Source: Enterobacter asburiae | GTDB lineage: Bacteria; Pseudomonadota; Gammaproteobacteria; Enterobacterales; Enterobacteriaceae | Reading direction: 5' to 3' | DNA: 64,000 bases | Assembly (NCBI RefSeq): GCF_024599655.1 | Contig: NZ_CP102247.1 | Coordinates: 3,472,001 to 3,536,000 of the forward strand | Shown: positions 1-9,001 of the stretch, piece by piece | Position numbering within the stretch: the first letter of the stretch is position 1 | Layout of the letters: the number at the start of each line of letters is the position of its first letter | Notes under the pieces: model-generated | Database searches by the model: none | Seen by the model: only the letters and a program-made list of their open reading frames with translations | What the model was told of the DNA's origin: nothing | Translations under genes and position numbers: made by a program

Positions 1-1582
1 GTTCGCGGAAGTAGGCCGCCATCTCCGCAACGTGCTGCTCTTCGTTATCGATAAGCGGCTCAAACGTCATGCGCGGAATAACCAGCTTGCCCTGCTCGCA
101 GTGGTTAAAAGGCGAGTCCAGCGCCACAAAACGGTCGCCCGCTTTCTCTTTTAGCCCGCTCATCTCCTGCAAACGAGAAAAACTGTTCAGGGAGCGCAGC
201 GTGGCGGAGGTGACAACCACGTGCGGCACGCTGCGCCAGATCAGCTTTTCCAGCTGATCGGCCACGCGGATGCCCACGCAGTGGAAAAAGAGGTGCACCT
301 GCCCGTCCCGCACGTCGCGGGTGGCCCATTTGGTGACCGGCGCGCCGGACGCCTGCGCCATCGAGGCCAGCCGCCAGAGCTTGCTCTGCGCTTCAAACAT
401 CCCCAGCGCGCGGTTCATCTGCAGCAGAACGCGGTGCAGACGCACCACGTCGTGCGAGCCGGTTTTCTCGCTCAGATCGTTTAAGAACATCTCCGCCAGC
501 CCGCGCAGCTTTTCCAGATGCTTCGCCAGCTGCTGGCAGATCTCCATCACCTCTTCCGGTAGCTCTCCCATCGCAAAGCGGTGTTCGGCTTCCTGGGTTG
601 CCGGAAGATAAAGATTCAGGATGTTGTTCAGCGATGAGATGAGACTATACACCTCTTCACAGTGGTCGCTCAGCCGCTCCGGCACCGCCAGCGGCGGCGT
701 GGTTTTCGGGCGGAACTGCTCCATGCAGGTGGCCACCAGCTTGCAGAAGAGATCCAGCTGCAGGCGGAACCACGGAGCGGTGATTTCGGCGCTCATCTCC
801 AGCGCGTCACGCGCCACGTCCGGCAGATGATGGCCTTCATCAAGCACCAGCAGCAGGTTTTTAGGCTCCGGCAGCACCGCTTCGCTCTCCAGCGCCGCCA
901 TCACCAGCGCGTGGTTGGCGACTACCACCTCCGCCTCCTGAATCTCGCGCCGGGCGACAAAGAACGGGCACTCGCGGTAGTAGTGACAGTTGCGGTTGAG
1001 GCAGCTCGCTTTGTCGGTGCTGAGCCTGCGCCACAGATCGTCGCTGATGGCCTGGCTGGTGTGATCCCGCAGGCCGTCCCACTTATAGCCGTCGAGCTCG
1101 ACTTTGAGCTTTGCACACTGCTCCTGCTCGGCCTTATTGTTTGGCGTCAGCTCGTCATCCAGAAACGCGAGCAGATCCTGCTGATTCGGCTCGCTGCTGG
1201 CAAGCGCCGCCAGGTTACGCGGACACACGTAACGCCCGCGCCCAAAGGCTGCCGTAAACCGCAGGTCAGGGATAATTTTGCGCAGCAGCGGTAAATCTTT
1301 GCTGAAGATCTGATCCTGCAGCGCCACGTTGGCGGTGCTGACCACCAGCGTTTTGTCCTCTTCCCGCGCAATCGCGATGCCGGGAATGAGATACGACAAG
1401 GTTTTCCCGACGCCGGTCGGGGCTTCAATCGCCAGATGTCGCCCGTCGTCCCCGGCGAGCGTTTTTGCCACGTCGGCAATCATCTGCCGCTGCGGCGCTC
1501 GGGGGATAAAGTCGGGGATCTGCTGTTGTAGCGCCTTATACCATGCGCCAATTTGCGCCTTAAGCGCAGCGGTTAAAGCCAT
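1..1582 (-). CDS. dinG: ATP-dependent DNA helicase DinG (C-terminal part outside window)
   Basis: DinG is an iron-sulfur superfamily 2 helicase of the XPD type that unwinds DNA 5' to 3' and resolves R-loops and D-loops after damage. From the ATG at 1580-1582 about 527 codons are open to the window edge; the family is about 715 residues, so roughly a quarter is missing. Visible motifs: Walker A APTGVGKT at residues 54-61, the four cluster cysteines C120, C194, C199 and C205, the DEGH box at 248-251, and a VVTSATL motif further on. A LexA-type box lies just upstream. The frame was translated by hand with no interruption in the parts checked. Confidence 0.95.
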   Translation of the reverse strand, partial: MALTAALKAQIGAWYKALQQQIPDFIPRAPQRQMIADVAKTLAGDDGRHLAIEAPTGVGKTLSYLIPGIAIAREEDKTLVVSTANVALQDQIFSKDLPLLRKIIPDLRFTAAFGRGRYVCPRNLAALASSEPNQQDLLAFLDDELTPNNKAEQEQCAKLKVELDGYKWDGLRDHTSQAISDDLWRRLSTDKASCLNRNCHYYRECPFFVARREIQEAEVVVANHALVMAALESEAVLPEPKNLLLVLDEGHHLPDVARDALEMSAEITAPWFRLQLDLFCKLVATCMEQFRPKTTPPLAVPERLSDHCEEVYSLISSLNNILNLYLPATQEAEHRFAMGELPEEVMEICQQLAKHLEKLRGLAEMFLNDLSEKTGSHDVVRLHRVLLQMNRALGMFEAQSKLWRLASMAQASGAPVTKWATRDVRDGQVHLFFHCVGIRVADQLEKLIWRSVPHVVVTSATLRSLNSFSRLQEMSGLKEKAGDRFVALDSPFNHCEQGKLVIPRMTFEPLIDNEEQHVAEMAAYFRE

Positions 1583-1598
1583 TGGAAAACCTGAAATA

Positions 1599-1614
1599 CT
1601 GTATAAACAGCCAC
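1599..1614 (-). promoter_or_regulatory. LexA (SOS) box upstream of dinG
   Basis: Read on the minus strand the site is GTG, ten AT-rich bases including CTGTTTATA, then CAG, one base away from the consensus CTG-N10-CAG. It lies 17 to 32 bases before the dinG start, as I recall for the damage-inducible E. coli dinG. Binding is inferred from the motif and the gene it serves. Confidence 0.75.
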
Positions 1615-1642
1615 TATTGTGGCACTTTCTCTTCGCTGCCGC

Positions 1643-1674
1643 AAAAAGAAAAGCCCGGCTTTACGACCGGGCTT
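1643..1674 (-). terminator. Rho-independent terminator of rhlE
   Basis: On the minus strand an AAGCCCGG / CCGGGCTT stem with an 8-base loop is followed by TTCTTTTTG, a few bases after the rhlE stop. It separates rhlE from the dinG promoter. Confidence 0.85.
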
Positions 1675-1679
1675 CCAGA

Positions 1680-3065
1680 TTACTGCGGGTTAGCAGGTTT
1701 ACGCGGGCGGCGTCGACGCTGCCCTTCCCCTGCAGGTTTCCCTTCGCCGCTGCGCCACGGGCTTTCACCCGCCGGTTTGCTGTCGTTGTTGCGACGCGGC
1801 GGTTTGCCGGACGATTTCGGCGCGCCGCCTTCGGCACGACGCGGCTGCTGACCACGACCGCCGCCGCCCTGGCCACGTCCACCGCCACCCTGACGACCGT
1901 TCTGAATCGGCTCGGCTTTGATCGACGGATCCACTTCGTAACCCGGGGTTTCGATGCGCGGGATCTCTTTCTTCAGCAGGCGTTCGATGTCGCGCAGCAG
2001 CTTGTGCTCGTCCACGCAGACCAGAGAAAGCGCTTCACCGGTTGCCGCCGCGCGGCCGGTACGACCGATACGGTGAACGTAATCTTCCGGCACGTTTGGC
2101 AGCTCGTAGTTCACCACGTGCGGCAGCTCTTCAATGTCGAGGCCACGGGCAGCGATGTCGGTCGCCACCAGCACGCGGATGTCGCCGGATTTGAAGTCTG
2201 CCAGCGCGCGGGTACGCGCGCCCTGGCTCTTGTTACCGTGGATCGCCGCGCTGCGGATGCCGTCTTTATTCAGCTGTTCCGCCAGGTGGTTGGCGCCGTG
2301 CTTGGTGCGGGTAAAGACCAGCACCTGCTGCCAGTTACCCTGGCCGATCATCTGGGAGAGCAGTTCCCGCTTGCGCTTTTTATCAACAAAGTGAACGTGC
2401 TGCGTCACCTGCTCAGAGGCGGTGTTGCGACGCGCCACTTCCACTTCCAGCGGGTTATGCAGCAGCTTTTCCGCCAGCGCCTTGATCTCGTCGGAGAAGG
2501 TCGCGGAGAAGAGCAGGTTCTGACGACGCGCGGGCAGCTTGGCCAGCACGCGGCGAATGTCGTGAATAAAGCCCATGTCGAGCATGCGGTCGGCTTCGTC
2601 CAGCACCAGAATTTCAACCTGGTCCAGCTTAACCGCGTTCTGATGCTCAAGATCCAGCAGGCGGCCTGGGGTAGCAACCAAAACGTCAACGCCGCTGCGC
2701 AGCTTCATCATCTGCGGGTTGATGCTGACCCCGCCGAAGACCACCAGCGAGCGAATGTTGAGGTAGCGGCTGTACTCACGCACGTTCTCACCAATCTGGG
2801 CTGCCAGCTCGCGGGTTGGGGTCAGGATAAGGGCACGAACCGGACGACGGCCTTTGGCGTGCGGCTGGTTTTTTACCAGCAGCTCTAACAGCGGCAGCGT
2901 AAAGCCCGCGGTTTTACCTGTGCCGGTCTGGGCGCTGGCCATCAGGTCACGGCCCTGCAGGACGGCAGGAATAGCCTGCTGCTGGATTGGGGTTGGCTCA
3001 ACGTAGCCCTGCTCTGCGATCGCGCGCAGAATTTCCGGGTTCAGGCCAAGGGAATCAAAAGACAT
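1680..3065 (-). CDS. rhlE: DEAD-box ATP-dependent RNA helicase RhlE
   Basis: RhlE remodels RNA during 50S ribosome assembly and mRNA turnover. The 461-residue protein has the Q motif (GYVEPTPIQQQAIP, about 20-33), Walker A AQTGTGKT at 45-52, PTRELA near 87, the DEAD box in VLDEADRMLDMGF near 155, an SAT motif near 188, and the helicase C core with HRIGRTGRA. The tail from about residue 390 is rich in Gly, Arg and Gln (GGGGRGQ repeats), a typical basic RNA-binding extension. Length is close to the E. coli protein (about 454). It is transcribed divergently from cecR across a shared operator. Confidence 0.96.
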   Translation of the reverse strand: MSFDSLGLNPEILRAIAEQGYVEPTPIQQQAIPAVLQGRDLMASAQTGTGKTAGFTLPLLELLVKNQPHAKGRRPVRALILTPTRELAAQIGENVREYSRYLNIRSLVVFGGVSINPQMMKLRSGVDVLVATPGRLLDLEHQNAVKLDQVEILVLDEADRMLDMGFIHDIRRVLAKLPARRQNLLFSATFSDEIKALAEKLLHNPLEVEVARRNTASEQVTQHVHFVDKKRKRELLSQMIGQGNWQQVLVFTRTKHGANHLAEQLNKDGIRSAAIHGNKSQGARTRALADFKSGDIRVLVATDIAARGLDIEELPHVVNYELPNVPEDYVHRIGRTGRAAATGEALSLVCVDEHKLLRDIERLLKKEIPRIETPGYEVDPSIKAEPIQNGRQGGGGRGQGGGGRGQQPRRAEGGAPKSSGKPPRRNNDSKPAGESPWRSGEGKPAGEGQRRRRPRKPANPQ

Positions 3066-3238
3066 AAAAACTCCGAACCGCCCCGACCATCACAGGTGTA
3101 GTTTTCAGGGAGATATAACGAATAGGGGAGGACAAAAACCACAATGTCGCGAAGGAGCGGAGTGTAGCAGCTTTTGTGACGTGGCGCATAAAATATCCCT
3201 CCGCATTCCCTCGACGTGAGCGTAAATCAGGCATAATC

Positions 3239-3258
3239 TTAATCAATCGATTGATTAA
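3239..3258. promoter_or_regulatory. Perfect 20-bp palindrome, probable CecR operator
   Basis: TTAATCAATC is followed directly by its exact inverse GATTGATTAA, ending 14 bases before the cecR ATG and close to the divergent rhlE promoter region. TetR-family repressors usually bind such palindromes beside their own gene. CecR of E. coli is known to act in the rhlE-cecR spacer; the assignment here is by position and symmetry. Confidence 0.75.
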
Positions 3259-3272
3259 TTCTTAATGCCGCC

Positions 3273-3950
3273 ATGAATACGACACCCACAACAACCAAAG
3301 GTGAACAGGCCAAAAATCAGCTTATCGCCGCCGCGCTGGCGCAGTTTGGTGAGTACGGGCTGCATGCGACCACGCGCGATATTGCCGCGCTGGCCGGGCA
3401 GAACATTGCGGCTATTACCTACTATTTTGGCTCAAAAGAGGATTTATACCTCGCCTGCGCCGAGTGGATCGCCGATTTTATCGGCACGCAGTTTCACCCG
3501 CACGTTGAGGAAGCCACCGCGCTGCTCGGCCAGCCGTCGCCCGATCGCGCCGCCGTTCGCCAGCTTATTCTCAATGCCTGCCACGATATGATCCGCCTGC
3601 TGACGCACGACGATACGCTCAACCTGAGCAAGTTTATCTCCCGGGAGCAGCTCTCCCCCACAGTCGCCTATCAGCGGGTGCACGATCGGGTGATTGAGCC
3701 AATGCACTCACACCTGACCCGGCTGATCGCCGCCTATACCGGTCGGGATGCCGGTGATACCGAGACGGTTTTGCATACCCACGCCCTGCTGGGTGAAATC
3801 CTTGCCTTCCGTCTGGGCAGGGAAACTATCCTGTTACGCACCGGCTGGACACAATTTGATGAGGATAAAGCCGCGCAGATTAGCAAGGTGATCGCCTGTC
3901 ACGTCGATCTGATCCTGCAAGGCTTAACGCAAAGGAGCCTGAAGTCATGA
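3273..3950 (+). CDS. cecR: TetR/AcrR-family regulator CecR (YbiH)
   Basis: A 225-residue TetR-family DNA-binding protein. The N-terminal helix-turn-helix is clear (about residues 10-56: LIAAALAQFGEYGL, TTRDIAALAG, ITYYFGSKEDLYLAC). The C-terminal ligand domain is less conserved. In E. coli CecR controls rhlE and the ybhGFSR exporter and affects sensitivity to cefoperazone and chloramphenicol. Its stop overlaps the ybhG start (ATGA), so it heads the exporter operon. The 20-bp palindrome just upstream suggests autoregulation. Confidence 0.93.
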   Translation: MNTTPTTTKGEQAKNQLIAAALAQFGEYGLHATTRDIAALAGQNIAAITYYFGSKEDLYLACAEWIADFIGTQFHPHVEEATALLGQPSPDRAAVRQLILNACHDMIRLLTHDDTLNLSKFISREQLSPTVAYQRVHDRVIEPMHSHLTRLIAAYTGRDAGDTETVLHTHALLGEILAFRLGRETILLRTGWTQFDEDKAAQISKVIACHVDLILQGLTQRSLKS

Positions 3951-4942
3951 AAAAACCTGTCGCCATCATTCTGGTGGTTGTTGTTTTGCTTGCCGCTGGA
4001 GTCGGTGGATGGCTGTGGTACCAGAGCCATCAGGATAAAGGCCTGACGCTGTACGGTAACGTGGATATTCGCACGGTGAATATGAGCTTCCGCGTCGGTG
4101 GACGTCTCGCCTCGCTGAGTGTGGACGAAGGCGATGCTATTAAAACCGGGCAGACGCTGGGAATGCTGGATAAAGCGCCCTATGAGAATGCGCTGATGCA
4201 GGCCAAAGCGGGCGTTTCCGTCGCTCAGGCGCAGTATGACCTGATGCTGGCAGGCTATCGCGACGAAGAGATCGCCCAGGCCGCCGCCGCGGTCAAACAG
4301 GCGCAGGCCGCCTATGACTACGCGCAGAACTTCTACGCGCGCCAGCAGGGACTGTGGAAAAGCCGCACCATTTCCGCCAACGATCTGGAAAATGCGCGCT
4401 CGTCCCGCGACCAGGCGCAGGCCACGCTGAAGTCCGCGCAGGATAAGTTAAGCCAGTACCGCACCGGTAACCGCGCGCAGGATATTGCCCAGGCGAAAGC
4501 CAGCCTTGAACAGGCGCAGGCACAGCTGGCGCAGGCAGAGCTGGATCTGCACGACACCACCTTAATCGCGCCGTCTGACGGCACGCTGATGACCCGCGCC
4601 GTGGAGCCGGGCAGCATGCTCAGCGCGGGCAGCACCGTCTTAACGCTCTCCCTGACCCGCCCGGTGTGGGTGCGAGCCTACATTGACGAGCCAAATCTCG
4701 GCCAGATGCAGCCGGGCCGCGAGCTGCTGCTCTATACCGACGGCCGCCCGGACAAGCCGTATCACGGCAAGGTGGGCTTTGTCTCCCCTACCGCCGAATT
4801 CACGCCGAAAACCGTTGAAACACCGGACCTGCGTACCGACCTCGTGTATCGCCTGCGCATCATCGTCACCGATGCGGACGACGCGCTGCGTCAGGGCATG
4901 CCCGTCACCGTAAAAGTAGACAGCGGGGAACGACATGAATGA
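3947..4942 (+). CDS. ybhG: HlyD-family periplasmic adaptor YbhG
   Basis: Membrane-fusion (adaptor) subunit of the YbhGFSR ABC exporter, 331 residues. Residues 5-24 form one hydrophobic signal anchor (IILVVVVLLAAGVGGWLW), followed by a lipoyl half-motif (VGGRLASLSVDEGDAIKTGQ), a long Ala/Gln-rich coiled-coil hairpin (about 80-195), the second lipoyl half (LIAPSDGTLMTRAVEPGSML) and a beta-barrel domain. The start overlaps the cecR stop by 4 bases and the end overlaps ybhF by 8, so translation is probably coupled. The substrate is not evident from sequence. Confidence 0.93.
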   Translation: MKKPVAIILVVVVLLAAGVGGWLWYQSHQDKGLTLYGNVDIRTVNMSFRVGGRLASLSVDEGDAIKTGQTLGMLDKAPYENALMQAKAGVSVAQAQYDLMLAGYRDEEIAQAAAAVKQAQAAYDYAQNFYARQQGLWKSRTISANDLENARSSRDQAQATLKSAQDKLSQYRTGNRAQDIAQAKASLEQAQAQLAQAELDLHDTTLIAPSDGTLMTRAVEPGSMLSAGSTVLTLSLTRPVWVRAYIDEPNLGQMQPGRELLLYTDGRPDKPYHGKVGFVSPTAEFTPKTVETPDLRTDLVYRLRIIVTDADDALRQGMPVTVKVDSGERHE

Positions 4943-6674
4943 CGCGGTTATTCAGCTCAATAATCTGGTCAAACGCTTCGCGGGAATGGACAAACCGGCC
5001 GTCGCGCCGCTGAACTGCACCATCCAGAAAGGCTACGTGACCGGTCTGGTCGGCCCGGACGGCGCGGGGAAAACCACGCTGATGCGGATGCTGGCGGGGT
5101 TGCTCAAGCCGGATGAAGGATCGGCCAGCGTGCTCGGTCTTGACCCGATAAAAGACGACGGCGCGCTCCACGCCATGCTCGGCTATATGCCGCAGAAGTT
5201 TGGCCTGTATGAAGACCTGACGGTGATGGAAAACCTGAACCTGTACGCCGACCTGCGCAGCGTCACCGGCGAAACCCGACAGAAAACCTTCGCGCGCCTG
5301 CTGGAGTTTACCTCCCTCGGCCCGTTCACCGACCGGCTGGCGGGCAAGCTCTCCGGCGGGATGAAGCAGAAGCTGGGGCTGGCCTGCACGCTGGTCGGCG
5401 AGCCGAAAGTGCTGCTGCTGGACGAGCCCGGCGTCGGCGTAGACCCCATTTCGCGACGTGAACTGTGGCAGATGGTGCACGAGCTGGCGGGCGACGGGAT
5501 GCTGATCCTCTGGAGCACCTCCTACCTCGACGAAGCGGAACAGTGCCGGGACGTGCTGCTGATGAACGAAGGCGAACTGCTTTATCAGGGCGAGCCGACG
5601 ACGCTGACGCAGAGCATGGCCGGACGCAGCTTCCTGCTACACAGCCCGCAGGAGTCCAACCGCAGGCTGCTGCAGCGGGTGCTCAGGCTGCCGCAGGTCA
5701 GCGACGGGATGATCCAGGGCCGCTCGGTGCGCATTATCCTCAAAAAAGAGGCCACCGCCGACGACGTTCGCCAGGCGCAGGGGATGCCTGAGATCGAAAT
5801 AGAAGAGACCGCACCGCGCTTTGAGGACGCGTTTATCGACCTGCTGGGCGGCGCGGGTACGTCAGAGTCGCCGCTTGCCGCCATTCTGCATACGGTGGAA
5901 GGCACGCCGGGCGAAACGGTGATCGAAGCGAAATCGCTCACCAAAAAGTTCGGGGATTTCGCCGCCACCGATAACGTCAATTTCGCGGTTAAACGCGGCG
6001 AGATTTTTGGCCTGCTCGGGCCGAACGGCGCGGGAAAATCAACCACCTTTAAGATGATGTGCGGCCTGCTGGTGCCGACGTCCGGCAAGGCGCTGGTGCT
6101 GGACATGGATCTAAAGGTCAGCTCCGGCAAGGCGCGCCAGCATCTGGGATATATGGCGCAGAAGTTTTCCCTGTATGGCAACCTGACGGTCGAGCAGAAT
6201 CTGCGCTTTTTCTCCGGCGTGTACGGCCTGCGCGGGCGCGCGCAGAACGAGAAAATCCGCCGCATGAGCGACGCCTTCGCGTTAACCAACATCGCCTCCC
6301 ACGCCACCGACGAGCTGCCGCTCGGCTTTAAGCAGCGGCTGGCCCTGGCCTGCTCGCTGATGCACGAGCCGGATATTCTGTTTCTGGATGAACCGACCTC
6401 GGGGGTTGATCCCATTACCCGCCGCGAGTTCTGGCTGCATATCAACAGCATGGTGGAAAAAGGGGTGACCGTGATGGTGACTACCCACTTCATGGACGAG
6501 GCGGAGTACTGCGACCGCATCGGGCTGGTATATCGCGGCAAGCTGATTGCCCACGGCACGCCGGACGACCTGAAAAACCAGGCCGCCGACGATGAGGTCC
6601 CGGACCCGACCATGGAGCAGGCGTTTATCACCCTCATCCACGACTGGGATAAGGAGAATGCCCATGCGCAGTAA
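4935..6674 (+). CDS. ybhF: Tandem ABC transporter ATPase YbhF
   Basis: Two complete ABC nucleotide-binding domains in one 579-residue chain. Domain 1: Walker A GPDGAGKTT at 40-48, signature LSGGMKQK near 139, Walker B LLLDEPGVGVDP. Domain 2: Walker A GPNGAGKSTT at about 361-370, signature LPLGFKQRLALA, which departs from LSGGQ, and Walker B LFLDEPTSGVDP. The unequal signatures suggest that the two ATP sites differ in activity. It energises the YbhS/YbhR permeases and is encoded between the adaptor and the permeases, overlapping both neighbours. Confidence 0.94.
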   Translation: MNDAVIQLNNLVKRFAGMDKPAVAPLNCTIQKGYVTGLVGPDGAGKTTLMRMLAGLLKPDEGSASVLGLDPIKDDGALHAMLGYMPQKFGLYEDLTVMENLNLYADLRSVTGETRQKTFARLLEFTSLGPFTDRLAGKLSGGMKQKLGLACTLVGEPKVLLLDEPGVGVDPISRRELWQMVHELAGDGMLILWSTSYLDEAEQCRDVLLMNEGELLYQGEPTTLTQSMAGRSFLLHSPQESNRRLLQRVLRLPQVSDGMIQGRSVRIILKKEATADDVRQAQGMPEIEIEETAPRFEDAFIDLLGGAGTSESPLAAILHTVEGTPGETVIEAKSLTKKFGDFAATDNVNFAVKRGEIFGLLGPNGAGKSTTFKMMCGLLVPTSGKALVLDMDLKVSSGKARQHLGYMAQKFSLYGNLTVEQNLRFFSGVYGLRGRAQNEKIRRMSDAFALTNIASHATDELPLGFKQRLALACSLMHEPDILFLDEPTSGVDPITRREFWLHINSMVEKGVTVMVTTHFMDEAEYCDRIGLVYRGKLIAHGTPDDLKNQAADDEVPDPTMEQAFITLIHDWDKENAHAQ

Positions 6675-7797
6675 TGCCCTTTCCTGGCGCAGGGTGCGCG
6701 CGCTGTGCGTTAAAGAGACGCGGCAGATCGTGCGTGACCCCAGCAGCTGGCTGATCGCGGTGGTGATCCCCCTGCTGCTGCTGTTTATCTTTGGCTACGG
6801 CATTAACCTGGACTCCAGCAAGCTGCGGGTCGGGATTTTGCTGGAGCAGCAGAGCGAAGAGGCGCTGGACTTCACTCACGCCATGACCGGGTCGCCCTAC
6901 ATTGACGCCACCATCAGCGACAGCCGACAGGAGCTGATCCAGAAAATGCAGGCCGGCAAAATTCGCGGTCTGATCGTCATTCCGGTGGATTTCGCCGCCA
7001 ATATGGCGCGGGCAAATACCGATGCGCCAATCCAGGTGATTACCGACGGCAGCGAGCCGAACACCGCCAACTTCGTACAGGGCTACGCGGAGGGGATCTG
7101 GCAGCTCTGGCAAATGCAGCGCGCGGAAGACCGGGGCGAGACGTTTGAACCGCTCATCGACGTGCAGACGCGCTACTGGTTTAACCCTGCCGCCATCAGC
7201 CAGCACTTTATTATCCCGGGCGCGGTGACGATTATCATGACGGTAATCGGCGCGATACTGACCTCGCTGGTCATCGCCCGCGAGTGGGAGCGCGGCACGA
7301 TGGAGGCGCTGCTCTCTACCGAAGTGACGCGCGTCGAGCTGCTGCTGTGCAAGCTCATCCCCTACTACTTCCTCGGCATGCTGGCAATGCTGCTCTGCAT
7401 GCTGGTGTCAGTCTTTATCCTCGGCGTGCCGTACCGCGGCTCGCTGGTGGTGCTGTTCTTTATCACCAGCCTGTTTTTACTCAGCACGCTGGGCATGGGT
7501 CTGCTCATCTCCACCATCACCCGCAACCAGTTTAACGCCGCGCAGGTGGCGCTAAACGCCGCTTTTCTGCCGTCGATTATGCTGTCCGGGTTTATCTTCC
7601 AGATAGACAGTATGCCTGCGGTGATCCGCGCCGTGACCTACATCATCCCGGCGCGCTACTTCGTGAGCACCCTGCAAAGCCTGTTCCTGGCGGGGAATAT
7701 TCCGGTGGTGCTGATTATCAACACCCTGTTTTTGATGGCGTCGGCGGTGATGTTTATCGGGTTGACGTGGATGAAAACCAAACGGCGGTTAGATTAA
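6664..7797 (+). CDS. ybhS: ABC-2 type permease YbhS
   Basis: Inner-membrane permease of the YbhGFSR exporter. The ATG at 6664 gives 377 residues, the E. coli length; an upstream in-frame start would lie deep inside ybhF and is rejected. One N-terminal membrane helix (about 26-46), a large extracytoplasmic domain with SDSRQELIQKM, then five C-terminal helices with the ABC-2 signature region around AREWERGTMEALLSTEVT. The start overlaps ybhF by 11 bases. Confidence 0.94.
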   Translation: MRSNALSWRRVRALCVKETRQIVRDPSSWLIAVVIPLLLLFIFGYGINLDSSKLRVGILLEQQSEEALDFTHAMTGSPYIDATISDSRQELIQKMQAGKIRGLIVIPVDFAANMARANTDAPIQVITDGSEPNTANFVQGYAEGIWQLWQMQRAEDRGETFEPLIDVQTRYWFNPAAISQHFIIPGAVTIIMTVIGAILTSLVIAREWERGTMEALLSTEVTRVELLLCKLIPYYFLGMLAMLLCMLVSVFILGVPYRGSLVVLFFITSLFLLSTLGMGLLISTITRNQFNAAQVALNAAFLPSIMLSGFIFQIDSMPAVIRAVTYIIPARYFVSTLQSLFLAGNIPVVLIINTLFLMASAVMFIGLTWMKTKRRLD

Positions 7798-7814
7798 CAC
7801 CGTGCAAATATTTC

Positions 7815-7880
7815 GCCCGGTGGCGCTACGCTTACCGGGCCTACGATTTGTAGGTCGGGTAAGCGCAAGCGCCACCCGAC
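7815..7880. repeat. REP/BIME palindrome pair between ybhS and ybhR
   Basis: Two inverted REP units: CCCGGTGGCGCTACGCTTAC reading out of ybhS and GGTCGGGTAAGCGCAAGCGC reading back, separated by a short AT-rich stretch. It lies inside an otherwise tightly packed operon and can fold into a strong hairpin, which could uncouple or reduce ybhR expression relative to ybhS. Confidence 0.9.
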
Positions 7881-7894
7881 TGGAGGACGATGCG

Positions 7895-9001
7895 ATGTTT
7901 CACCGATTATGGACGTTAATACGCAAAGAGCTGCAATCCCTGCTGCGCGAGCCGCAAACCCGCGCCATTCTGGTCTTGCCGGTGCTGATCCAGGTACTGC
8001 TGTTCCCGTTTGCCGCCACCCTTGAGGTGACCAACGCCACCATCGCCATTTACAACGAAGACAACGGCAAGCATTCCGTCGAGCTAACGCAGCGCTTTGC
8101 CCGTGCGAAAGCCTTTACCCACATCCTGCTGCTGAAAAGCCCGCAGGAGATCCAGCCCACCATCGACACGCAAAAAGCGCTGCTGCTGGTGCGGTTCCCG
8201 GCGGATTTCTCCCGCAATCTGGATACCTTCCAGACCGCGCCGATGCAACTGATCCTCGACGGACGTAACTCCAACAGCGCCCAGATAGCGGCCAACTATC
8301 TGCAGCAGGTGGTGAAGGATTATCAGCAGGAGCTGATGGAGGGCAAACCGAAGCCCAACAACAGCGAGCTGGTGGTGCGTAACTGGTACAACCCGAATCT
8401 GGACTACAAGTGGTTCGTGGTACCGTCACTGATCGCCATGATCACCACCATCGGGGTGATGATCGTGACCTCCCTGTCCGTCGCCCGCGAGCGCGAACAG
8501 GGCACGCTGGATCAGCTGCTGGTCTCCCCGCTCGCCACCTGGCAGATTTTCGTCGGCAAAGCGGTGCCGGCGCTGATCGTCGCGACGTTCCAGGCCACCA
8601 TCGTGCTGGGGGTGGGCATTTGGGCCTACCAGATCCCGTTCGCCGGTTCGCTGGCGCTGTTTTACTTCACGATGGTGATTTACGGGCTGTCGCTGGTGGG
8701 GTTTGGACTGCTGATCTCGGCGCTCTGCTCGACGCAGCAGCAGGCGTTTATCGGGGTATTCGTCTTTATGATGCCCGCGATTTTGCTCTCGGGCTATGTT
8801 TCTCCCGTCGAGAACATGCCAGTATGGCTACAGGATCTGACGTGGGTAAATCCGATTCGGCACTTTACGGACATCACCAAGCAAATCTATCTGAAGGATG
8901 CGAGTCTGGATATTGTCTGGGGAAGTTTGTGGCCGCTACTGGTGATTGCGGCCACGACGGGCTCAGTGGCGTACGCGATGTTTAGACGCAACATTGCGTA
9001 G
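7895..9001 (+). CDS. ybhR: ABC-2 type permease YbhR
   Basis: Second permease of the exporter, 368 residues. The start at 7895 is chosen because GGAGGA at 7882-7887 is a good ribosome binding site and the length equals E. coli YbhR; the frame further upstream only reads through the REP element. The N-terminal helix (LVLPVLIQVLLFPFAATL) is followed by a soluble domain and five helices, with AREREQGTLDQLLVSPL as the ABC-2 loop. It probably pairs with YbhS as a heterodimer. The 3' end overlaps convergent ybhQ by 39 bases. Confidence 0.94.
   Translation: MFHRLWTLIRKELQSLLREPQTRAILVLPVLIQVLLFPFAATLEVTNATIAIYNEDNGKHSVELTQRFARAKAFTHILLLKSPQEIQPTIDTQKALLLVRFPADFSRNLDTFQTAPMQLILDGRNSNSAQIAANYLQQVVKDYQQELMEGKPKPNNSELVVRNWYNPNLDYKWFVVPSLIAMITTIGVMIVTSLSVAREREQGTLDQLLVSPLATWQIFVGKAVPALIVATFQATIVLGVGIWAYQIPFAGSLALFYFTMVIYGLSLVGFGLLISALCSTQQQAFIGVFVFMMPAILLSGYVSPVENMPVWLQDLTWVNPIRHFTDITKQIYLKDASLDIVWGSLWPLLVIAATTGSVAYAMFRRNIA

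Noticed and set aside
1329..2888. 519-residue plus-strand frame opposite rhlE and dinG
   Set aside because: It is an antisense shadow of a high-GC gene; the rhlE motifs on the other strand are unmistakable.
3055..3246. 63-residue frame upstream of rhlE
   Set aside because: It crosses the rhlE promoter region and the cecR-rhlE operator, has no ribosome site and no recognisable features.
7802..7894. N-terminal extension of YbhR
   Set aside because: It is a translation of the REP element; a good ribosome site and family length support the ATG at 7895.
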